64,000 nucleotides of DNA from Alteromonas sp. KUL106. Lineage in GTDB: Bacteria; Pseudomonadota; Gammaproteobacteria; Enterobacterales; Alteromonadaceae. The stretch spans positions 124,001 through 188,000 of the forward strand of contig NZ_BLIG01000027.1 in NCBI RefSeq assembly GCF_009811415.1, in the 5' to 3' direction. The notes below the pieces were generated by a model. It worked only from the letters and a program-made list of their open reading frames with translations, made no database searches and was not told the origin of the DNA. Both the position numbers and the translations under genes were made by a program. This document shows, piece after piece, positions 55,084 to 64,000 of this stretch. Every line of letters begins with the position of its first letter. Position 1 is the first letter of the stretch.

Positions 55084-56169
55084 TTATTCGTCAGATAGAG
55101 ACGCTAACAGATCGGCCTGGTGCTCTTGCAGTATTGGGTCAACCAGCTGCTTTAAGTCACCTTCTATTACCTCATCTAAACGATAGATAGTCAGGTTGAT
55201 ACGGTGGTCGGTTACCCGTCCTTGGGGGAAGTTATAAGTACGAATTCGCTCAGAACGGTCACCACTTCCAACGAGGCTCTTACGGGTAGACGCCTCTTCT
55301 GCCGCACGCTTTTCTTCTTCAATTTGATTTAAGCGTGCTTGAAGTACCGACATCGCCTTCGCCCGGTTTTTGTGCTGCGAGCGCTCATCCTGACATTCTA
55401 CCACCAAGCCCGTTGGCAAGTGAGTAATACGAATAGCAGAGTCTGTTTTGTTAACGTGCTGACCACCCGCACCTGATGCTCGGAAGGTATCGATACGAAG
55501 CTCCGCTGGGTTAATCTCAATGGCCTGTGATTCTGGTACTTCAGGCAACACTGCAACAGTACACGCCGAAGTGTGAATACGGCCTTGCGACTCGGTTTCT
55601 GGTACACGCTGCACACGGTGGCCACCCGATTCGAATTTCAAAACGCCGTAGACGCCGTCGCCGCTAACATTCGCAATCACTTCTTTATAACCGCCGTGCT
55701 CGCCTTCATTGGCATTGACCAATTCTACGCGCCATCCACGACTTTCAGCATAACGACTGTACATGCGGAACAAGTCACCGGCGAAAATTGCCGCTTCGTC
55801 ACCACCTGCACCAGCACGAATTTCTAAGAAGCAGTTGTTGTCATCGTTCGGATCTTTCGGCAGAAGTAACACTTGAAGCTCTGTTTCAAGGCGCTCAATT
55901 TCCGCCTTGGCTTCTTTCATCTCTTCCTGTGCCATCTCCCGCATTTCAGCGTCGTCTTCGTTCAACATTTCTTGTGCTGACGCTAAATTCTCTTGTGCTT
56001 GCTGATAAGCATTGAAGCCTGCAACCACGTCTTCTAGCTGACTGAACTCTTTAGACAAGTTGCGAAACTTATCCTGATCGCCGATAACTCCAGGGTCGCC
56101 GAGCAACGCCTGAACTTCTTCGAAACGCTCGACTAAGTGTTCGAGTTTCCTAACTACCGACTCTTTCAT
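55084..56169 (-). CDS. prfA: Peptide chain release factor 1
   Basis: A 361-residue protein of exact RF1 length: the GGQ motif in [17 protein letters not shown], the PxT codon-recognition motif written [13 protein letters not shown], the phrase [11 protein letters not shown], and the C-terminal domain. It ends translation at UAA and UAG. The tripeptide reads P-E-T (E. coli P-A-T), a mild variant. It lies between hemA (15 bases upstream) and prmC. Confidence 0.97.
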   Translation of the reverse strand: MKESVVRKLEHLVERFEEVQALLGDPGVIGDQDKFRNLSKEFSQLEDVVAGFNAYQQAQENLASAQEMLNEDDAEMREMAQEEMKEAKAEIERLETELQVLLLPKDPNDDNNCFLEIRAGAGGDEAAIFAGDLFRMYSRYAESRGWRVELVNANEGEHGGYKEVIANVSGDGVYGVLKFESGGHRVQRVPETESQGRIHTSACTVAVLPEVPESQAIEINPAELRIDTFRASGAGGQHVNKTDSAIRITHLPTGLVVECQDERSQHKNRAKAMSVLQARLNQIEEEKRAAEEASTRKSLVGSGDRSERIRTYNFPQGRVTDHRINLTIYRLDEVIEGDLKQLVDPILQEHQADLLASLSDE

Positions 56170-56184
56170 ATGCTTCTTATTACC

Positions 56185-57459
56185 TTATTTATTATCATCT
56201 GACGAAAAGTCAGATAAATCTAATGCTTGTCCCATCCATCGGCTTAACGCCGGGTCGTCGTGCATGGCTGCCTCGCGTAACGCTAGGGTAGTTGGGTGCA
56301 ACAGCGCATTCGTTAATTTGTACGCCATTTCTTCTAATACCGTTTCGGCATTCTTACCTTCCGCTAATTGCGCTTTGGCTTTTTCCACAATATCGTCGCG
56401 CTGCGCCATGCCTTTTTGGCGATACTGTCTTACTAAATCTATTGATTGCTGCGACTGCTTCCACGTCATGTAGTCGCCCGCTTGCTTGTCGATGAGCTTT
56501 TCCGCTTCTTTTGCTGCCTGTTCGCGGTTTTCTAAATTCTTTTGAACGATGTGCTGCAAATCATCAACCGTATAAAGGTAGGCATCGCCTAACTCATTGA
56601 CTTCCGATTCGATATCCCGTGGTACGGCGAGGTCCACCAAAAACATAGGCATGTTTTTACGCTGCTTTAGGGCTTTCTCAACCATGCCTTTGCCAATTAA
56701 AGGCAACTGGCTAGCCGTAGAGCTTATCACGATATCAAAGTCTTTTAAGTGCTCTGGTACTTGCGACAAGGTAAATACGCTCGCATCTAATGTTTGAGCT
56801 AAGGCCTCTGCCCGCGCTATCGTTCTGTTCGCCACGGCCAAACAACTCACACCCTGCTCTTTTAAATGCTGAGCCACTAACTCAATGGTTTCACCGGCGC
56901 CTACGAGTAATACAGAACGCTTGGGCAGCTCAGCAAAAATGTGCTTTGCTAGCTGAACCGCTGCATAAGCCACGCTCACCGCATTAGCACCGATATCTGT
57001 TTCACTGCGAACGCGTTTTGCTACGGAAAACGTATGTTGAAACAGCTTGTCAAACTCGCTGCTGATCATACCTGAGTGCTTCGCATCGCCAAACGCTTGC
57101 TTTACCTGCCCCAATATTTGAGGCTCGCCCAAAATAAGAGAATCAAGCCCGCTGGCTACACGCATGATGTGCTTTACCGCTTCATCTTGCGCGAGTACAT
57201 AGCTGTTATTCGCAATTTCTTCTACTTCTAAGTGATGGAAGTCACTTAGCCATTGTAGAAGCTTTTCGCCGCTGTCGTCTTGTGTATTGACGTAGAGCTC
57301 GGTGCGATTACAGGTCGATACGATGACTGACTCGTCTACCCCGTCTAGCTTTTTTAAACTCGCAAGCGCTTCCACCAGAGAGTCTGGTGTAAAGGCCACT
57401 TTTTCGCGAAGTGCTACAGGGGCTGTTTTATGGTTAATACCAAGGGCGAGTAATGTCAT
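56185..57459 (-). CDS. hemA: Glutamyl-tRNA reductase
   Basis: A 424-residue protein: MTLLALGINHKTAPVALREKVAF, the catalytic Cys in VSTCNRTELYV, GEPQILGQVKQAF, SVAYAAVQLAK and the NADPH-binding LLVGAGETIELVAQHL. It reduces glutamyl-tRNA to glutamate-1-semialdehyde, the first step of haem synthesis. The frame is open 16 codons earlier, but the ATG at 57457-57459 gives the family start. It diverges from lolB with about 130 bases between and starts the hemA-prfA-prmC unit. Confidence 0.97.
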   Translation of the reverse strand: MTLLALGINHKTAPVALREKVAFTPDSLVEALASLKKLDGVDESVIVSTCNRTELYVNTQDDSGEKLLQWLSDFHHLEVEEIANNSYVLAQDEAVKHIMRVASGLDSLILGEPQILGQVKQAFGDAKHSGMISSEFDKLFQHTFSVAKRVRSETDIGANAVSVAYAAVQLAKHIFAELPKRSVLLVGAGETIELVAQHLKEQGVSCLAVANRTIARAEALAQTLDASVFTLSQVPEHLKDFDIVISSTASQLPLIGKGMVEKALKQRKNMPMFLVDLAVPRDIESEVNELGDAYLYTVDDLQHIVQKNLENREQAAKEAEKLIDKQAGDYMTWKQSQQSIDLVRQYRQKGMAQRDDIVEKAKAQLAEGKNAETVLEEMAYKLTNALLHPTTLALREAAMHDDPALSRWMGQALDLSDFSSDDNK

Positions 57460-57590
57460 CAAAATCTGTGCTGGCAACGTCGGAGCGGCATTGTACGAAA
57501 AACCCAAAATGATTGAAAGTGTTGGTGAAACTGTGTTCCCATAATGTCACTACTAAATGTGTTTTATTTTTATACAGGTAACATGCCGCG

Positions 57591-58217
57591 ATGATTCGCT
57601 TATATTTCTCGTTGTTCGTCCTTTGCTTTATATTAAGTGCATGTACGACTGCTCCCAAAGGCCCAGAAAACGCGGTCAACCTCACGGCTCAACTTGAAAA
57701 GGTTGCAGACGTACACCAATGGCAAATGCGCGGAAAAATCGCTTTCCGCCAGGGAAAAGAAGCGGCCAGTCTTAATTTGGTTTGGAAAAACGATTCCGGT
57801 GATTTTGATTTTCGATTAACCAATTTTTTAGGCGTAAGCTTAGTTAACCTGAACGTTACTAAGCAGCAGTCCATATTGGAGGCCGACGGCGAAACGTATG
57901 TGGATGCCCTGCCAGAACCGCTTATTTACCAAATTACGGGAATGGTCATTCCGGTAGAATCACTGTTGTCTTGGGTGAAAGGCCTACCCCTGGACGGTGA
58001 TAAATTCACGCTCACCGAAAAAGGGCTCGTTAATACCCTTGAAAGCTATTGCCAAGGTTGTCGCAATTGGCAGGTTGATTATGGCAACTATGGAAGTGTT
58101 AGACTTGAGGATGGAAGTTCTGTGTGGCTGCCTCACAGCATAACCCTTACTCAGAACGAAACACCGAGCATGCCTCAAACCCAGCTTAAAATTAAAATTT
58201 ATCAGTGGACTTTGTAG
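57591..58217 (+). CDS. lolB: Outer-membrane lipoprotein LolB
   Basis: A 208-residue lipoprotein: signal with lipobox LSAC (Cys at about residue 18), WQMRGKIAFRQG, LNLVWKNDSGDFDFRLTNFLG, and WQVDYGNYGSVRLEDG. LolB accepts lipoproteins from LolA and inserts them in the outer membrane. It is followed by ispE, overlapping it by one base, matching lolB-ispE-prs of E. coli. Confidence 0.95.
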   Translation: MIRLYFSLFVLCFILSACTTAPKGPENAVNLTAQLEKVADVHQWQMRGKIAFRQGKEAASLNLVWKNDSGDFDFRLTNFLGVSLVNLNVTKQQSILEADGETYVDALPEPLIYQITGMVIPVESLLSWVKGLPLDGDKFTLTEKGLVNTLESYCQGCRNWQVDYGNYGSVRLEDGSSVWLPHSITLTQNETPSMPQTQLKIKIYQWTL

Positions 58218-59083
58218 TGAATACATCTGTTACTAAACCCAAAGATTGGTGGCCATCTCCCGCTAAGCTTAATCTTTTCTTACACATACTTGGTCGATAC
58301 GACAATGGCTATCACCAGCTTCAAAGCTTATTTCAAATGCTGGACTACGGCGATATGCTTGCCTTTGATGTAAACACAGGCGACACAACTATTCGCATGG
58401 AAACGCCATTGGCTGGCGTACCAGACGACGATAACTTGATAATAAAAGCAGCACGACTACTGGCAACAAAAACCAAATGTAATAAGGGCGTCGTTGTTTC
58501 AATTGACAAGCGCCTTCCCATGGGTGGCGGCATTGGCGGGGGGTCATCTAACGCAGCAACCACGCTAGTGGCGCTTAATCATCTATGGAACACGGGGTTA
58601 AGTGAAGATGAACTGGCTGAGCTTGGGTTGGCTCTAGGCGCTGATGTGCCTATTTTTGTGCGGGGGCTGACAGCATTTGCCGGCGGTGTGGGAGAAGAGA
58701 TAACGCCTGCACCTCAACAAGAACAGTTTTTTCTTGTGGCCAACCCGAATGTTCACGTAAGTACAGCAGAGGTATTTACTTCGCCAGATTTGCCCAGAAA
58801 TACACCTGCGATACGCTGGGAAGACTACAAATTTGAAAAAACTTGGAATGATTGTCAGCAATTAGTCGCGAATCGCTATCCTGAAGTTGCAAAATTATTA
58901 CAGTGGTTGGTACACTACGCACCGTCGCGAATGACGGGCACAGGTGCATGCGTGTTTGCCACTTTTTCTGACTACACTTTAGCCGAACAAGTTAGGGCTC
59001 AAATGCCTGAAGCTTGGCAGAGTTTTGTCGCAAAAGGTGTGAATCGCTCACCACTATTAGACAAATTAGAACAACAAAAATAG
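58217..59083 (+). CDS. ispE: 4-diphosphocytidyl-2-C-methyl-D-erythritol kinase
   Basis: A 288-residue GHMP kinase: WPSPAKLNLFLHILGRYDNGYHQLQSLFQ at the N-terminus, the ATP-binding PMGGGIGGGSSNAATTLVAL, LGLALGADVPIFV, and the C-terminal MTGTGACVFATF. It phosphorylates CDP-ME in the MEP isoprenoid pathway. A GTG at 58205 is in frame, but the GTG at 58217 overlaps the lolB stop (TAGTG) and gives the normal length. The tRNA-Gln and prs genes follow. Confidence 0.96.
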   Translation: MNTSVTKPKDWWPSPAKLNLFLHILGRYDNGYHQLQSLFQMLDYGDMLAFDVNTGDTTIRMETPLAGVPDDDNLIIKAARLLATKTKCNKGVVVSIDKRLPMGGGIGGGSSNAATTLVALNHLWNTGLSEDELAELGLALGADVPIFVRGLTAFAGGVGEEITPAPQQEQFFLVANPNVHVSTAEVFTSPDLPRNTPAIRWEDYKFEKTWNDCQQLVANRYPEVAKLLQWLVHYAPSRMTGTGACVFATFSDYTLAEQVRAQMPEAWQSFVAKGVNRSPLLDKLEQQK

Positions 59084-59116
59084 CGTGTACGCCACATCGG
59101 ACAAGAACTTAAAAAT

Positions 59117-59192
59117 TGGGGTATAGCCAAGTTGGTAAGGCAGCGGGTTTTGATCCCGCCATTCGTAGGTTCGAGTCCTGCTACCCCAGCCA
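59117..59192 (+). tRNA. tRNA-Gln (TTG)
   Basis: TGGGGTA pairs with TACCCCA (acceptor). The anticodon stem GCGGG/CCCGC holds TTTTGAT (anticodon TTG), the T-arm has GTTCGAGTC, and CCA is encoded. It lies between ispE and prs as in E. coli. Confidence 0.96.
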
Positions 59193-59225
59193 AACCTCTT
59201 TTATCAACGCACTGAGGAACCACTT

Positions 59226-60173
59226 GTGCCAGATATGAAGCTCTTTGCAGGTAATGCCGTACCAGAACTTGCCCAGAAAGTTGCCGATCGCCTCTACACC
59301 AAACTTGGAAATGCCAAAGTTGGCCGTTTCAGTGACGGTGAAATTAGCGTAGAAATTCATGAAAACGTCCGTGGCTCGGACGTTTTTATTATACAGTCTA
59401 CGTGTGCGCCTACTAACGATAACCTAATGGAATTGATTGTGATGATCGACGCACTGCGTCGCGCATCGGCTGGTCGTATTACAGCAGTAATTCCTTACTT
59501 TGGTTATGCACGCCAAGACCGTCGTGTTCGTTCAGCTAGGGTGCCAATTACTGCGAAAGTAGTGGCTGACTTCCTGTCTAACGTTGGTGTTGACCGCGTA
59601 CTTACTATCGACCTACACGCCGAACAGATTCAAGGTTTCTTTGATGTTCCGGTGGATAATGCATTCGGTACACCTATCCTTCTTGCTGACATGGTAAGAC
59701 GAGACTTTGCCGACCCTGTAGTCGTCTCTCCTGACATTGGTGGTGTTGTACGCGCACGCGCTACGGCGAAGCTACTTAACGACACCGACCTTGCCATTAT
59801 CGATAAACGTCGGCCTAAAGCGAACGTAGCTCAGGTAATGAACATCATTGGTGACGTAAAAGACAGAGACTGCATCATTGTCGACGACATGATCGATACA
59901 GGTGGTACGCTTGCAAAAGCGGCAGAAGCGCTTAAAGCGCACGGTGCTCGCCGTGTTTATGCTTACGCGACGCACGCTATCTTTTCAGGTAACGCAGCGA
60001 CCAATTTAAAAGAGTCTGTGATTGACGAAATTATCGTTACCGACTCTATCCCATTAAGTGCAGAGATGAAGCAAATCGGAAAAGTAAAACAGCTTACTTT
60101 GTCTGAAATGCTTGCTGAAACCATTCGTCGCATCAGCAACGAGGAATCTATTTCAGCAATGTTTGAGTACTAA
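59226..60173 (+). CDS. prs: Ribose-phosphate pyrophosphokinase
   Basis: A 315-residue protein: [84 protein letters not shown] and the PRPP-binding [22 protein letters not shown]. It makes PRPP for nucleotides, His, Trp and NAD. The start is GTG at 59226 with GAGGAAC upstream. It is highly conserved and full length, with a strong terminator after it. Confidence 0.98.
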   Translation: MPDMKLFAGNAVPELAQKVADRLYTKLGNAKVGRFSDGEISVEIHENVRGSDVFIIQSTCAPTNDNLMELIVMIDALRRASAGRITAVIPYFGYARQDRRVRSARVPITAKVVADFLSNVGVDRVLTIDLHAEQIQGFFDVPVDNAFGTPILLADMVRRDFADPVVVSPDIGGVVRARATAKLLNDTDLAIIDKRRPKANVAQVMNIIGDVKDRDCIIVDDMIDTGGTLAKAAEALKAHGARRVYAYATHAIFSGNAATNLKESVIDEIIVTDSIPLSAEMKQIGKVKQLTLSEMLAETIRRISNEESISAMFEY

Positions 60174-60184
60174 CTCATACGAAA

Positions 60185-60236
60185 AAGCGAGTGAGACAAT
60201 GTCTTTTGATAGCATTGTTTCACTCGCTTCTTTTAT
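60185..60236 (+). terminator. Rho-independent terminator of prs
   Basis: AAGCGAGTGAGACAATG with CATTGTTTCACTCGCTT (17 bp, one mismatch), then CTTTTAT. It can act for both prs and the convergent lipoprotein gene. Confidence 0.85.
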
Positions 60237-60248
60237 ACAAAGCATTGA

Positions 60249-60557
60249 TTAATTATCAATGTCGTCCTTTTCATCGTCTTCGGGCATGTCTACGTCAACA
60301 ACAGGCACTTCAACTTCCTTAGTCTCTGTTCTTACATCAACGTCTACCGTATCTACGTCATACTCAGGCAGCTCACCGCCCTCAATGTCAATATCTGGCA
60401 TTTTGCCGTCATCGGTTTTCTTTACTTCATATTCAGGTAATTCGCCAGATTCAACGTCGACATTAGGCATTTCACCGTCATCAGTTTTATTAACGTCACA
60501 TGCACTTGCCGCGAGCGCCAAGCTCGATACTGCAAAAATTTTAGTTAAATGCTTCAT
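60249..60557 (-). CDS. Small acidic lipoprotein with tandem 23-residue repeats
   Basis: A 102-residue protein: a lipoprotein signal with Cys20 in AASAC, then two copies of a 23-residue unit (KTDDGxMPxxDxExGELPEY, starting at residues 24 and 47), then a Val/Asp/Glu-rich tail (TVDVDVRTETKEVEVPVVD). It is strongly acidic. AAGGAG lies before the ATG. No known domain is recognised. Acidic cell-envelope lipoproteins of this kind could bind cations, but that is speculative. It is convergent with prs. Confidence 0.75.
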   Translation of the reverse strand: MKHLTKIFAVSSLALAASACDVNKTDDGEMPNVDVESGELPEYEVKKTDDGKMPDIDIEGGELPEYDVDTVDVDVRTETKEVEVPVVDVDMPEDDEKDDIDN

Positions 60558-61160
60558 TTTCTCTCCTTAAAAACGTTGCTTTGGATAACCCTAGTTAAAG
60601 GTATGTTTGATATGTAATACATCGACGTTGGATTAATCGTAGATAACCCTATTGGAGTCATTACATAAACCATTGTGAATATTGCAGAGTCTGTGCCAAC
60701 CCCCTTCCAAAACTCAACTTCCGCAAAATAGAAAAAATGCTGTACTGTCTGACTCAACGTAATTAATTGAGAAAATGTGAAAAACAATGCCGCTAACAAC
60801 AAGGTTAAAAATCACTTTAATTTCATGCATTTACTAGATGATCAGTTAAACATATTTTTAAAATCAATTAATAGAGCGCCTTTTTATAGCGGTAAATACA
60901 TGCGGTTTTATTCAAGCGTATCCTTGTCTCATTAAGAGAATTCGTAAACTTTACTTCTATCTTATATAAGCGCGATTTTCTGCTGTAGTGTAAAAAAAAA
61001 TGTATACGATTCTGTGTTTTTTGTAGAAATTACCTAAACGGCGTGGAAGACTGTTTTTTGGGAAAAGAGTTGATGGGCAGTACCTTGCTCAATTTGTGAT
61101 TTACCGTTTTTTCAGCGCTAATATAAATGCCCTATACTCAATTGAAAGAGGAATAAAAGA
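60558..61160. other. Gene-free intergenic region of about 600 bases
   Basis: An AT-rich stretch between two divergent lipoprotein genes. An open frame (60554-60802, minus) has no ribosome site or domain and looks spurious. No terminator, repeat or RNA gene is recognised. Divergent promoters are expected. Confidence 0.45.
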
Positions 61161-61616
61161 ATGAAAAACAATCGACTAAAACTAGCACTCATGTTCACTT
61201 CTGCACTTACACTTATCGCTTGCTCTTCGGATGAAGAGAATAAGGACGTCACAATGGTAGATAAAGAAAAGCAAATACAGTCTGAGGCAGAATCTGTGCC
61301 TAAAGAACTTGTTGCTGAACCTGTTACTCAAGCCGAAGCGGTTGAAGAAAATGTAAAAGGCGAAGTGACCATGACAGGCAGCATTATATACAAAGACTTA
61401 GAAGGTGGTTTTTATGCCTTTATTGCTGAGGACGGCGGGCGCTATACGCTACATGGCCTTGATGAAACCTATCAAAAGAACGGCCTTATCGTTGAAGTTA
61501 AAGGCACAACTAAGCCTGAAATGATGACCATTACCCAATTCGGTACGGTACTTCAGATATCAAGCGTTAAGGTACTCGATACCAGTAAAGTGATTGATAA
61601 CCTGCAAACACAATGA
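61161..61616 (+). CDS. Small lipoprotein of unknown function
   Basis: A 151-residue protein: a signal with lipobox LIAC (Cys at about 21), then an acidic, low-complexity region (about 25-70, VDKEKQIQSEAESVPKELVAEPV), then a compact beta-rich domain of about 75 residues (VTMTGSIIYKDLEGGFYAFIAEDGGRYTLHG, GLIVEVKGTTKPEMMTITQFGTVLQIS) that could be OB-like. AAAGAGG lies upstream of the ATG. The family is not recognised. Confidence 0.75.
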   Translation: MKNNRLKLALMFTSALTLIACSSDEENKDVTMVDKEKQIQSEAESVPKELVAEPVTQAEAVEENVKGEVTMTGSIIYKDLEGGFYAFIAEDGGRYTLHGLDETYQKNGLIVEVKGTTKPEMMTITQFGTVLQISSVKVLDTSKVIDNLQTQ

Positions 61617-61711
61617 TCGAGAATTACGCGAAGAATGTAGCAACCTATACTGCAAATAACGATTTTTTGCTTTCACGTCAGTCGTGCAAATCAACACTAA
61701 AAGGATAATCA

Positions 61712-62716
61712 TTGATGATAAATGCGTATGCCGCTAAAGAAGCGGGCGGAAAACTGGAAAAGTTTCAATACGACCCCGGTGAACTTGGTTCACATGATGT
61801 TGAAATAGACGTCGAGAACTGTGGTATCTGCCACAGTGACTTGAGCATGTTAGACAACGAATGGGGTATGACGGAGTATCCTTTCGTGCCAGGCCATGAA
61901 GTTGTAGGCACCATTAGCCAAGTGGGCGAGCATGTCACCTCCCTTAAAGTAGGTCAGCGTGTGGGCCTTGGTTGGCATTCAGGCTATTGCAATAGCTGCA
62001 GAACCTGCGAAGAAGGCGACCACAACCTGTGTGCCGATGCAACCATGACCATAGGTGGTCGCCATGGTGGATTTGCTGATAAAGTGCGTGCCCAAGCCCG
62101 TGCGGTTATTCCCCTACCCGATGCTATCGATAGCACTAAAGCGGGCCCATTGTTCTGCGGCGGTATTACTGTCTTCAACCCACTTGTCCAGTTTGGTATT
62201 AGTCCAACCAGTGAAGTGGGCGTAGTTGGTATTGGCGGCCTAGGGCACCTTGCCCTGCAGTTTTTAAATGCGTGGGGATGTAAGGTTGTCGCATTTACCT
62301 CAAGCGAATCTAAAAAGAAAGAAGCGTTAGAGCTGGGTGCGTCAGAAACGATTAACAGTCGTGATGAAAGCGAGATTAAAGGTGCGCGTGGTCGGTTCGA
62401 CTTAATTATATCGACGGTGAATGTAAAACTAGATTGGAATTTGTACCTCTCGACGCTTGCGCCTAAAGGGCGACTCCACTTTGTGGGAGCCACACTTGAG
62501 CCTCTGGATATCGGTGCATTTAATTTAATTGGCGGTCAGAAAAGTGTGTCGGGTTCACCAGTAGGTAGCCCCGCTACCATCAAAACCATGCTAGATTTTG
62601 CAGCGCATCACAACATTGAACCTGTTACCGAAACGTTTAAGTTTGACGATGTCAACGACGCCATTGAGCGACTAAGAGAAGGTAAAGCGCACTACAGAGT
62701 GGTACTGACGAAATAA
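61712..62716 (+). CDS. Zinc-dependent NAD(P) alcohol dehydrogenase (cinnamyl/YahK-like)
   Basis: The 334-residue MDR protein has the catalytic zinc site in [12 protein letters not shown] and [12 protein letters not shown]. The structural zinc site has four Cys in [17 protein letters not shown]. The NADP-binding motif is [16 protein letters not shown], followed by [12 protein letters not shown]. It belongs to the YahK/cinnamyl alcohol dehydrogenase subgroup, which reduces aldehydes broadly using NADPH. The substrate is not predictable. The gene is monocistronic, about 95 bases after the lipoprotein gene. Confidence 0.92.
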   Translation: MMINAYAAKEAGGKLEKFQYDPGELGSHDVEIDVENCGICHSDLSMLDNEWGMTEYPFVPGHEVVGTISQVGEHVTSLKVGQRVGLGWHSGYCNSCRTCEEGDHNLCADATMTIGGRHGGFADKVRAQARAVIPLPDAIDSTKAGPLFCGGITVFNPLVQFGISPTSEVGVVGIGGLGHLALQFLNAWGCKVVAFTSSESKKKEALELGASETINSRDESEIKGARGRFDLIISTVNVKLDWNLYLSTLAPKGRLHFVGATLEPLDIGAFNLIGGQKSVSGSPVGSPATIKTMLDFAAHHNIEPVTETFKFDDVNDAIERLREGKAHYRVVLTK

Positions 62717-62906
62717 GCCCGCTTATTTTTTATCTGTGTTGGCAATTGTATGTTTTGGTGGGTGGTGTTAGAATTCGCCGCCCTTGAATTTTGGGCTGGT
62801 GTTTTATTGCGCATAAAACAGTGTTTAAGCGCAATTTATATCCATTTACGTGGGTTTTGGTCGCAAAAACTCACATCATTACACTTTATATTTTTGGAGA
62901 CAGACA

Positions 62907-63536
62907 ATGTCTGAAGCAAATTTCAAACTAGACGCTTCTGTTCGTACAGACCTAGGGAAAGGTGCGAGCCGCCGCCTACGTCGCGAAGATAAGCTACCTG
63001 GTATCATCTACGGTGGTGAAGAAGCGCCAGTTTCTATCACACTAGATCATAACAAAGTAAACAACTCAGCTGACTTTGAAGCGTTTTATTCTCACGTTCT
63101 TGAGATAAACCTTGACGGTAAAGTTGTTGAAGTTCTAGTTAAAGATATGCAACGTCACCCGTACAAGCCAAAGATCACACACATTGACTTCCAACGTGTA
63201 ATCGCTGGTCAAGACGTTCACACTAACGTACCACTTCACTTCGTAAACGAAGAAAAATCTGCAGCAGTTAAAGCTGGCGGTATTGCTGAGCACCACGTTA
63301 CTGAAATCGAAGTAACTTGTCAGCCTAAGGATCTTCCTGAGTTCATCGAAGTAGATATGGCTGCTGTTGAAATGGGTCAAACTGTACACCTTTCTGACCT
63401 AACGCTTCCAGCAGGTGTTTCTTCAGTAGAACTTGCGAAGAACGACGAAGCTCACGACCTAGCGGTTGTAACTGTTAAGCCTGCTCCTAAAGCGGCTGAC
63501 GCAGAAGACGGCGAAGAAGCAGCTTCTGAGGAATAA
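62907..63536 (+). CDS. rplY: Ribosomal protein L25 (CTC-type, with C-terminal extension)
   Basis: The 209-residue protein has the L25 core ([58 protein letters not shown]) and the TL5/CTC extension, ending in an acidic tail ([12 protein letters not shown]). It binds 5S rRNA. A longer frame starts at 62850, but GGAG at 62896 precedes the ATG at 62907. The following pth gene gives the common rplY-pth order. Confidence 0.95.
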   Translation: MSEANFKLDASVRTDLGKGASRRLRREDKLPGIIYGGEEAPVSITLDHNKVNNSADFEAFYSHVLEINLDGKVVEVLVKDMQRHPYKPKITHIDFQRVIAGQDVHTNVPLHFVNEEKSAAVKAGGIAEHHVTEIEVTCQPKDLPEFIEVDMAAVEMGQTVHLSDLTLPAGVSSVELAKNDEAHDLAVVTVKPAPKAADAEDGEEAASEE

Positions 63537-63541
63537 TCCTC

Positions 63542-64000
63542 TTGGCTGATATCCGCCTTATCGTGGGTCTGGGTAATCCAGGCCCCGAATATGAAAATAC
63601 CCGACACAATGCCGGTGAATGGTTTCTCAACCAACTTGCCGACACCTACAACGCCCCGCTAAAACCAGAAACCAAATTCTTCGGTAAGACAGCTCGCATT
63701 ACCGTTGCTGGTAAAGATATCCGTTTGCTCTACCCCACTACTTTTATGAATAAAAGTGGACAAGCTGTAGCAGCACTGGCTAATTTTTACCGCATAGAAC
63801 CAGAACAAATATTAGTTGCGTTTGATGAGTTAGATTTGCCACCTGGTGTAGCAAAATACAAAGTGGGCGGTAGCTCGAGCCAAAATGGCGTACGAGACAT
63901 TGTGGCTAACATGGGTAACAACAAGAATTTTTTGCGTTTGCGTATAGGTATTGGTCATCCAGGACATAAAAGCCGCGTTACCGGTCATGTACTGGGTAAA
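63542..64000 (+). CDS. pth: Peptidyl-tRNA hydrolase (start; runs off the window)
   Basis: 153 residues are visible from a TTG at 63542. [23 protein letters not shown] carries Asn and His of the active site, FMNKSGQAV the Met/Asn segment and [10 protein letters not shown] the Asp. The next conserved segment reads [14 protein letters not shown]. In E. coli this is KLGGGHGGHNGLKDI; here the His-rich loop is replaced by Ser-Ser-Ser-Gln and one residue is lost. The Asn of NG remains, and the downstream [10 protein letters not shown] is normal. It cleaves peptidyl-tRNA released from ribosomes. The unusual loop needs confirming, but the family call is firm. Confidence 0.93.
   Translation, partial: MADIRLIVGLGNPGPEYENTRHNAGEWFLNQLADTYNAPLKPETKFFGKTARITVAGKDIRLLYPTTFMNKSGQAVAALANFYRIEPEQILVAFDELDLPPGVAKYKVGGSSSQNGVRDIVANMGNNKNFLRLRIGIGHPGHKSRVTGHVLGK

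Noticed and set aside
60259..60570. Ser/Thr-rich 103-residue plus-strand frame
   Set aside because: It is antisense to the acidic repeat lipoprotein; the Ser/Thr richness mirrors the Asp/Glu codons of the real gene.
60554..60802. 82-codon minus-strand frame upstream of the lipoprotein
   Set aside because: Overlaps the promoter and ribosome site of the real gene and shows no known features.
61984..62493. 169-codon minus-strand frame in the alcohol dehydrogenase gene
   Set aside because: Shadow of a conserved gene on the other strand.

Overview
The window looks like a chromosomal segment of a marine gammaproteobacterium of the Alteromonadaceae, most likely Alteromonas or a close relative. The support is gene order and protein likeness: hemA-prfA-prmC and kdsA facing lolB-ispE-tRNA-Gln-prs, gcvA/DUF423/rlmM, seqA-pgm, yffB-dapE, a stand-alone second EF-G, and moderate G+C by eye. 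There is no insertion sequence, prophage or CRISPR array. Mobile-like DNA is limited to short dispersed palindromic elements.

Layout. 1-5.4 kb: the start of a PAS sensor, a small antibiotic-biosynthesis-type monooxygenase with an 11-C tract in its reading frame, an HxlR regulator, a two-gene periplasmic molybdenum hydroxylase (2Fe-2S subunit plus Tat-exported molybdopterin subunit), and a PagL-like lipid A deacylase. 5.7-12.7 kb: a KefG/KefB-type K+/H+ antiporter pair and an RND efflux adaptor/pump pair. 13-17 kb: a LapD-like c-di-GMP receptor and an intact PAS-GGDEF-EAL enzyme, facing each other. 17-23 kb: a PEP-CTERM-like exported protein, tRNA-Val, a patatin-like lipase, and a tyrosine/homogentisate module (MarR regulator, hmgA, hpd). 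23.4-25.1 kb: two palindromic repeat elements flank an AT-rich stretch with five DnaA-box-like 9-mers, and an ACT-domain/EIIA-like gene pair whose EIIA has lost both phospho-histidines.

25-36.5 kb: yffB-dapE-M15 peptidase-DUF2897, YbjQ, HIT and astE, a GGDEF-EAL protein, then glgP, pgm and seqA (SeqA carries a histone-like basic linker). 36.8-41 kb: a MoxR-DUF58-transglutaminase operon. 41-44.8 kb: a nitrogen-assimilation set (formate/nitrite-type channel, PP2C phosphatase/kinase fusion, cyanase) behind a sigma-54-type promoter and a leader with a strong intrinsic terminator. 44.9-52 kb: fusA-type EF-G, rlmM, DUF423, an alpha/beta hydrolase, gcvA, a small exported protein, kdsA and sirB2. 52.5-59 kb: an HD-GYP response regulator, then prmC-prfA-hemA diverging from lolB-ispE-tRNA-Gln-prs. 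60-64 kb: two small lipoproteins, a zinc alcohol dehydrogenase, rplY and the start of pth, whose substrate-binding loop is atypical.

Themes. Cyclic-di-GMP signalling is dense: a degenerate receptor, an intact dual-domain enzyme, a likely EAL phosphodiesterase and an HD-GYP phosphodiesterase. The most unusual regulatory DNA is the poly-C tract, the repeated TATAGTTTAGTA motif around the HxlR gene, the DnaA-box cluster, and the sigma-54/attenuator leader.
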